Assembly: GCA_964503595.1 (NCBI GenBank)
Contig: CAZDAM010000103.1
Span: 1 to 11,631 of the forward strand
Length of the DNA stretch: 11,631 bases
Direction: 5' to 3'
From: CAZDAM01 sp964503595
Lineage (GTDB): Bacteria; Muiribacteriota; UBA6191
Part shown: positions 7,613-11,631 of the stretch, piece by piece
Position numbering within the stretch: the first letter of the stretch is position 1
Layout of the letters: each line of letters begins with the position of its first letter
The notes under the pieces: model-generated
Database searches by the model: none
What the model saw: only the letters and a program-made list of their open reading frames with translations
Told to the model about the DNA's origin: nothing
Position numbers and translations under genes: made by a program

Positions 7613-8461
7613 ATGTTACTGAATCAACGCCTTAGAGAAATCATGGGAAGCAGGGTTGTTTCGGCAGGGGCTCTTGGGGGTAGTGCGGTTGCCAGAGTTT
7701 CCCGGATTCTTCTGGAAGACGGGCGGGATCTGGTGCTGAAGCAGCCATTGAACGGCGAACTTCACCTGGAAGGGCAGATGCTGGAATGGCTGGCTGAAAA
7801 CACGATTCTGCCTGTCCCCGTAGTTCATCACTCGGCTCCGGATCTTCTGCTGATGGATTATGTACCCCAGAAGCCGGTAAGAGATCGCAAAGAATTTGAA
7901 GAAGATGCGGCCAAGCATCTTTTCCGGCTTCATTCCCTGCAGGAAACCCGCTACGGTTTTGAGTTTGACACTTTGATCGGAAGTCTGCCCCAGCTAAACA
8001 CATGGCTTGAGGACTGGGTGGATTTCTACCTTAACCGACGCCTGCTTCCTATGACAAATCTGGCCATTGAGCGGGGAAATCTGGCTCCGTCCTATGCAGA
8101 CAGAATCCTGAAACTGGAAGCGACCTTACGAAAAGAAATCGGCGGGGGCAATGCTCCCGGACTGATTCATGGGGATGTCTGGGGAGGCAATATTCTGAAT
8201 GCTTCCGACTCGGTGGCAGCCTTCATTGATCCGGCCCTGTCCTATTCGGATCCGGAAGTGGAGCTGGCTTTTGTTACCATGTTCCATACCTTTTCGGAGC
8301 ACTTCTTTGAGGTTTATTCCCATCACAGAGAAATAGAGGATGGATTCTTTGAACGACGGGTAGAGCTTTACCTGATTTATCCTTATCTTGTACATACAGC
8401 CATTTTCGGTGGGTCCTGGGCTCATGGGGTGGAATCCCGGCTGAATCAGTTTGGAATCTGA
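7613..8461 (+). CDS. Fructosamine kinase family protein (FN3K/YniA-like)
   Basis: The 282 residues match the YniA/fructosamine-3-kinase family (about 286 residues) end to end. The fold is that of aminoglycoside phosphotransferases. Visible sites are the ATP lysine in VLK (K43), a helix-C type glutamate near 53, the catalytic loop HGDVWGGN (186-193, D188 and N193) and the metal-binding FIDP (204-207, D206), followed by a PEVELAF segment. The family-typical GSLPQLNTWLEDWVDFYLNRRLLP region (123-146) and C-terminal YPYLVHTAIFGGSW are present. Members phosphorylate ketoamine adducts of sugars on protein amines so that they break down, a deglycation repair; the bacterial substrate is often unproven. 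ATG 7613 begins 7 nt after alkB, with only a weak upstream GGG. All key kinase residues are present, so it should be active. Confidence 0.93.
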   Translation: MLLNQRLREIMGSRVVSAGALGGSAVARVSRILLEDGRDLVLKQPLNGELHLEGQMLEWLAENTILPVPVVHHSAPDLLLMDYVPQKPVRDRKEFEEDAAKHLFRLHSLQETRYGFEFDTLIGSLPQLNTWLEDWVDFYLNRRLLPMTNLAIERGNLAPSYADRILKLEATLRKEIGGGNAPGLIHGDVWGGNILNASDSVAAFIDPALSYSDPEVELAFVTMFHTFSEHFFEVYSHHREIEDGFFERRVELYLIYPYLVHTAIFGGSWAHGVESRLNQFGI

Positions 8462-8469
8462 AACAAAGC

Positions 8470-8474
8470 GGAGG
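8470..8474 (+). promoter_or_regulatory. Ribosome binding site deciding the start of the small 75-76 residue gene
   Basis: A perfect GGAGG lies in the 17-nt gap after the kinase stop. It is 1 nt from ATG 8476 and 4 nt from ATG 8479. The second ATG is the more plausible start. Confidence 0.65.
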
Positions 8475-8478
8475 AATG

Positions 8479-8706
8479 ATGAGTGATGCACTGGAAAAAA
8501 ATGCCCGGACTCTGAAGGAACTGGAAGTCGAACTGGAAAAGGCCCTGAGGCATTGCCGGATTGCTTCCCTTCGTTTTGAGGAAGGGAACGTACCCAATGC
8601 CTGTGCCCATATTCTGGCGCTTGAAGGGCATATTCAGAAGGTACATCTGGCCCGGACCTCAATTGCGATCACCCATTCCGAACACGCCATTCTGGAGGAA
8701 AAATGA
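8479..8706 (+). CDS. Small hypothetical helical protein
   Basis: The product is 75 residues, or 76 if the adjacent in-frame ATG 8476 is used. I recognise no family. The first half is charged and heptad-like (LKELEVELEKALRH), suggesting a helical hairpin or short coiled coil. The second half holds two cysteines (about positions 23 and 38) and several histidines. No signal peptide or membrane segment is seen. A perfect GGAGG precedes it. Its stop overlaps the start of the next gene (ATGA, 8703-8706), so the two are translationally coupled and probably made in related amounts. That makes a partner role for the downstream DsrE-like protein possible, but this is inference only. It lacks the CPxP motif of TusA, so it is not the missing TusA half of a YedF protein. 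Confidence 0.82.
   Translation: MSDALEKNARTLKELEVELEKALRHCRIASLRFEEGNVPNACAHILALEGHIQKVHLARTSIAITHSEHAILEEK
8694..8698 (+). promoter_or_regulatory. Ribosome binding site of the DsrE/YedF-like gene
   Basis: GGAGG with a 4-nt spacer to ATG 8703 lies inside the 3' end of the preceding small gene. Efficient coupled reinitiation at the ATGA overlap is expected. Confidence 0.7.
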
Positions 8707-9053
8707 GAGCCGATTCCAAAACGGTGGTTTACATCAACAGCCATCGCCTGGGCCAGGATGAACCTGAGCTTGGTGCCGCACTGATGCAGGGCTTTGTCGG
8801 TCTGATCAAGGATATGCCAATCATTCCCGGTTATATTCTTCTGGTCAATTCAGCGGTCTTTCTGTCCACCAGGGATCCGAAAAGCATTGAGGCCTTGAGC
8901 TTCCTGCAGAACGAATGTGGCACGGAAGTCTTATCGTGCACGACCTGCCTGGAGCATTTTAAAATCATGGATCAGCTCAAGGTGGGAGAAGCTTCCAGTG
9001 CTCCGGTTATTATGAAAGCCATGTTTGCGGCTGAAAGGCTGATTCGCCCCTGA
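8703..9053 (+). CDS. Stand-alone DsrE-like protein resembling the C-terminal domain of YedF
   Basis: The 116-residue protein matches the C-terminal DsrE-like half of the YedF family (sulfurtransferase-like selenium metabolism protein). Matching features are a first strand and loop VVYINSHRLGQDEPELGAALMQGF (about 8-31), the strand LLVNSAVFL (46-54), and the signature LSCTTCLEHF with Cys79 and Cys82, where the family usually has C-G-T-C-L. LKVGEAS (92-98) also fits. Typical YedF proteins of about 200 residues carry an N-terminal TusA domain. Here it is absent, as the start is fixed by GGAGG and the ATGA overlap. The CxxC suggests persulfide/selenide handling or redox chemistry in the cytoplasm, by analogy only. 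No selenium gene is seen nearby. It overlaps the next gene by 1 nt (TGATG). Confidence 0.85.
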   Translation: MRADSKTVVYINSHRLGQDEPELGAALMQGFVGLIKDMPIIPGYILLVNSAVFLSTRDPKSIEALSFLQNECGTEVLSCTTCLEHFKIMDQLKVGEASSAPVIMKAMFAAERLIRP

Positions 9054-9979
9054 TGCGTTGCTTTCTGCTTCTGCTTCTGTTTTTCCTGTTTCTTCCTCAA
9101 CCGGTTTTTTCAGAAAGCGATCGGGAAACTAAGGCGATTCGTCTGGCTTTGTCAGCCAATCGCAACGGTTTTGCCATGACGGGACTTCAGGCCTTGCTTG
9201 AGGTGGTCAATTCCAGTGCCGATCCGAGTCTGAAGGTAAGATATTTTCTGGCGAAACAATATGTTCTGATGCTGGAAGAAAAAGGCTTTCCGGAAGATAA
9301 GGATCGACTGGCGGCCATTCTGCGACTGGATCAGGAGCTTTATTATCTGGAAGAAGCTATCAGCAGGAGCCGGCATGAGTCCGACGGGGTGAATCTGATT
9401 CAGGGGGTTCCGGATCTTCGCCAGCGCCGCAAATCCTTTGTCCTGCCCGTGATTCCGGATACGGGCTACGGAATGGATCTCGTCAGTCATCTGATGGATT
9501 CGCAGACAGAATTTGGCTCCTGCGGGGGCGGTGGTTTGCGTCCGGATGCCTACCGCTGTATTCTCGTGACAATTCACAAGACCCTGAAGAGCAGTGAAGA
9601 CGGCCTGGCTGGCCCACTTCTGGGGGGGGCGGCAAAAGCTCTCTTCCGCTATCCCTATCATCCCCGGCTTTTTGCAGAAGAATGGAACCGGGCGGATCAC
9701 CAGACGGTTCTGGGATTTCGTCCCGAACATCTGGATACCGATCATGCCAAAGGCGTGAAAACAGCCCTGAAGGCACCAGTGGGTTCGATTGTGGTCTGGG
9801 GGCGCTGCGAGGGAGATGGGCGGGGTCATATTGCCATGGTGACACGTCCCAGGGAGGCCTGTTCAAGCTATTGCGCCCCGATTGAGAGCATGTGCCCCCT
9901 GCGGGATTCCCGTTCCAACCAGCAGATCATCGGGGTGTTTGTGCCAACAGCGCGACCTCTGGCACAGTTCGGGGAATGA
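9053..9979 (+). CDS. Exported protein with probable CHAP/NlpC-like C-terminal domain
   Basis: The product is 308 residues. Residues 1-20 are a Sec signal peptide (MRC, then a Leu/Phe-rich core, VFS before ES). Residues 25-110 are helical and resemble nothing I know. The C-terminal half has the layout of CHAP/NlpC-type papain-like hydrolases: a cysteine at a helix start (AYRCILVTIHKTL, C169), then PVGSIVVWG (242-250) and GRGHIAMV (256-263, H259), which match the usual Cys, PGD-strand and GH-strand order. Such enzymes cut peptidoglycan peptides or act as amidases. That activity here is inferred. Further cysteines at 157, 252, 270, 274 and 281 may form disulfides in the periplasm. The start overlaps the preceding stop (TGATG), with only a distant AAAGG, so translation is probably coupled. 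The 3' end overlaps the opposing gene by 53 bp. Confidence 0.75.
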   Translation: MRCFLLLLLFFLFLPQPVFSESDRETKAIRLALSANRNGFAMTGLQALLEVVNSSADPSLKVRYFLAKQYVLMLEEKGFPEDKDRLAAILRLDQELYYLEEAISRSRHESDGVNLIQGVPDLRQRRKSFVLPVIPDTGYGMDLVSHLMDSQTEFGSCGGGGLRPDAYRCILVTIHKTLKSSEDGLAGPLLGGAAKALFRYPYHPRLFAEEWNRADHQTVLGFRPEHLDTDHAKGVKTALKAPVGSIVVWGRCEGDGRGHIAMVTRPREACSSYCAPIESMCPLRDSRSNQQIIGVFVPTARPLAQFGE

Positions 9980-10964
9980 AAACGGCTTCTTTTCCTTCCA
10001 TCTGATACCCGAATACCGGTTTGGCCCCGTCGAATCGTATCACCCAGGGCAGAGCAGTTTTGAGCCGCTTTGGTTCGGTCATGGATTCCAGTTCTTTTTG
10101 CATCAGTTCCAGAAGAAGGAAGATTTCAGTTCGGCTTTCCTCGGCTTTTTCCAGATCCGGCAATGCTGCGGAAAGAACCGGATGCTTCACTTCGTTGAGA
10201 CGGCCTTCACGAAAGCCCTGAAGGCTTTCCAGGAGACCGGAGTGGCCATCAGACATGCGCCACATGCTGAAAGGATATTCTTCCCATGCCTTGAGAAGCA
10301 GGGAGGCGGCTTCCAGAGCTTCATCCTTCAGGACAGCCGCAAGGGGAGTGGCCAGCTGAAGTCTGGTTGTCAGATCCTGACTCAGAAACCGGGCTGACGG
10401 TGCGTCGATTTTTTCCCGTAGATAGGCCTCGTGCATGAGCATGACGGCTTTCTTGGTGAGAGCCTGCCCCTGGATCAGACCCCGAACGCCAGGAGACTGA
10501 TGTTCGGCCAGAATGGAGAAATGCAGAAGAACATGGGCGGCCTGGGCAGCTGCTTTTGGGGGTGCGGATGACTCGAGGCTCAAGGTGGTCAGAAGATCGG
10601 ATGCCTTGTTGAGCAGAAGATAGGGAAATTCGGTTTTCAGTGAGAGGCCATAGTGCACACCCAGCCGGAAGCTTTCGTGAAGAGGTCGGGATTCAAATTC
10701 CTGCAAGGTACCGAAAAGCTGGGCGGCTACGGAGGAGGAAGGCCGAGTGACAGACTGACCTTCTGCATAAAGGCCTGCCTGGCTCAGGCTACTCATCAGT
10801 TTTGCCAGAGCCTGAACCTGAGCATCCGAGGCCGGCAGGTTCAGATTCATGACCAGAGCATCCCTGTTTTCCTGCAGGATTTCTTCAAGCGCCGGCTTTC
10901 TCAGGAAAAACAGCAGGCTCAGGACCAGAATCAGTGCCGGAATCAGGAGGACTGGATTTCTCAT
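9927..10964 (-). CDS. Hypothetical membrane-anchored helical protein
   Basis: The product is 345 residues with no family I recognise. Residues 4-21 form one strongly hydrophobic segment after MRN and before RK. This fits an uncleaved signal anchor with the rest in the periplasm, or a signal peptide with no obvious cleavage site. There is no lipobox cysteine; in fact no cysteine appears anywhere. The remainder is Ala/Leu/Glu-rich and almost wholly helical, like an alpha-solenoid or TPR-like scaffold, though I see no clear repeat. The last 40 residues (from about 305) look beta-prone. It starts 17 nt after the stop of the upstream minus-strand gene, so the two are probably co-transcribed. The Shine-Dalgarno is weak (TTGGGGT just before ATG). 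The 3' end lies 53 bp into the convergent CHAP-like gene. Confidence 0.85.
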   Translation of the reverse strand: MRNPVLLIPALILVLSLLFFLRKPALEEILQENRDALVMNLNLPASDAQVQALAKLMSSLSQAGLYAEGQSVTRPSSSVAAQLFGTLQEFESRPLHESFRLGVHYGLSLKTEFPYLLLNKASDLLTTLSLESSAPPKAAAQAAHVLLHFSILAEHQSPGVRGLIQGQALTKKAVMLMHEAYLREKIDAPSARFLSQDLTTRLQLATPLAAVLKDEALEAASLLLKAWEEYPFSMWRMSDGHSGLLESLQGFREGRLNEVKHPVLSAALPDLEKAEESRTEIFLLLELMQKELESMTEPKRLKTALPWVIRFDGAKPVFGYQMEGKEAVFIPRTVPEVALLAQTPR

Positions 10965-10981
10965 ACCCCAAGTCTACAGGA

Positions 10982-11631
10982 TCAATGGGATCGCTTGTAA
11001 GGATCGTAGACGGTATCGATTTTGCGTCCGGGTAAAAACTGCATCATCCGGCTCAGACTGGCCTGCAGAAAATACTGGTCGGCAAAGCGCGGGACATTGT
11101 TCTGATCCTTGCCCAGATAGGTAAACCAATGGGGTTTGTACTCCATTTTAGTGGAAGAAGGATCCTTGCCGGGCTGGGTATTCACATAAATGACCATTCC
11201 GGGAAGCAGCCAGCCCAGATCCAGAGCCTGGTTCAAGGCTTCAAGAGGCCTTCCCCGCTGGGAGTAGAACTTCTGCCAGTTCCAGTCCCTTCCGGGAGCT
11301 TCGTTCAGGTTGGCGGTCTTTACGGATACTTTGTAGCAGGCTCCCTGAATCCGGTACCAGTTCTTCTGGGCGATGCGGGCTTTTTCCAGAAGGCGCTCAA
11401 ACCGGGTCCTGGGATCGAGCTGATCAGGATCAAACTCCTGATGAAAGACGGTTTCATAATCTTTCTTCAGGTGAATCATCTTGCCTTTGAGGTAGATGGA
11501 ATCCCTTGGCTCCAATGTCTGGGTGCGGATGAATTCCTCTGCATAGGCCATATGTCCGATGATGCTTTCCCGCAGAGCTCCGCTTTGATCCGGGTCCTTA
11601 AGAACCTGATCCAGAAAGTGGCGGGCCAGGT
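10982..11631 (-). CDS. Partial protein with possible NlpC/P60- or CHAP-like cysteine hydrolase arrangement (5' end outside window)
   Basis: The frame is open from the window edge for 215 codons to TGA 10984-10982, so the true start lies beyond 11631. The ATG at 11551 is internal: the 26 codons before it read on smoothly without a stop. I recognise no family with certainty. Residues 90-215 contain, in order, a cysteine at a likely helix start (QGACYKVSVKTAN, C98), a helical stretch with PLEALNQALDLGW, LLPGMVIYV (141-149), KPHWFTYLG (165-173, H167) and RFADQY (181-186, D184). This is the spacing seen in papain-like NlpC/P60 and CHAP domains (Cys, PGD-type strand, His strand, third polar residue). 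Hydrolase function is therefore an inference. It probably shares an operon with the membrane-anchored protein downstream. Confidence 0.78.
   Translation of the reverse strand, partial: LARHFLDQVLKDPDQSGALRESIIGHMAYAEEFIRTQTLEPRDSIYLKGKMIHLKKDYETVFHQEFDPDQLDPRTRFERLLEKARIAQKNWYRIQGACYKVSVKTANLNEAPGRDWNWQKFYSQRGRPLEALNQALDLGWLLPGMVIYVNTQPGKDPSSTKMEYKPHWFTYLGKDQNNVPRFADQYFLQASLSRMMQFLPGRKIDTVYDPYKRSH

Noticed and set aside
8479..8706. Small protein considered as a split-off TusA domain partner of the YedF-like protein
   Set aside because: It has no CPxP motif or beta-alpha pattern of TusA and looks wholly helical.
9152..9829. Minus-strand open frame of 225 codons opposite the exported CHAP-like gene
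   Set aside because: The plus frame has a signal peptide, a coupled start and CHAP-like motifs. The antisense frame shows none of these.
10982..11551. Treating ATG 11551 as the start of the right-edge minus-strand gene
   Set aside because: The frame continues open to the window edge with ordinary protein-like sequence, so the gene is 5'-truncated by the window and this Met is internal.

Overview
The window looks like part of the chromosome of a Gram-negative bacterium. The support is a TolC-family outer-membrane channel with a signal peptide, exported proteins, and AlkB and fructosamine-kinase homologues of proteobacterial type. Base composition is moderate, about half G+C by eye. I cannot name the lineage from these sequences. 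I see no RNA genes, IS elements, CRISPR array, phage genes or integration signs.

Layout. (1) Positions 1-5257, minus strand: one uninterrupted reading frame of 1752 codons that runs off the left edge. It encodes the N-terminal part of a giant secreted protein. About 250 residues of unusual N-terminus are followed by twelve complete Calx-beta-type repeats and the start of a thirteenth. (2) 5284-6594, minus strand: a TolC-family type I secretion channel. It lies just upstream of the giant protein, 26 nt apart, so the two probably form one operon of exporter channel and substrate. (3) 6595-6963: a divergent intergenic region. (4) 6964-9979, plus strand: a tight five-gene cluster. It holds an AlkB-type DNA dealkylase, a fructosamine-kinase family protein, a 75-76 residue unknown, a stand-alone DsrE-like domain of the YedF type with a CxxC motif, and an exported protein with a probable CHAP/NlpC-like C-terminal domain. 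Spacings are 7 nt, 17 nt, a 4-nt ATGA overlap and a 1-nt TGATG overlap. (5) 9927-11631, minus strand: two genes convergent on that cluster. The first is cut by the right edge and has a possible cysteine-peptidase-like Cys/His arrangement. The second is a membrane-anchored helical protein whose 3' end overlaps the exported CHAP-like gene by 53 bp, tail to tail.

How the genes may work together. TolC and the giant repeat protein fit type I secretion of a large calcium-binding adhesin. The ABC transporter, the membrane-fusion protein and the C-terminal secretion signal would have to lie outside the window. The first two genes of the plus-strand cluster belong to families that reverse chemical damage: AlkB removes alkyl groups from DNA bases and fructosamine kinase starts removal of sugar adducts from proteins. 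Their co-transcription with a YedF-like sulfur/selenium-type domain and an exported cysteine-peptidase-like protein is unusual, and its meaning is open. The clearest things to follow up are the giant protein and its repeat-age gradient, and the mixed damage-repair/DsrE/CHAP operon.
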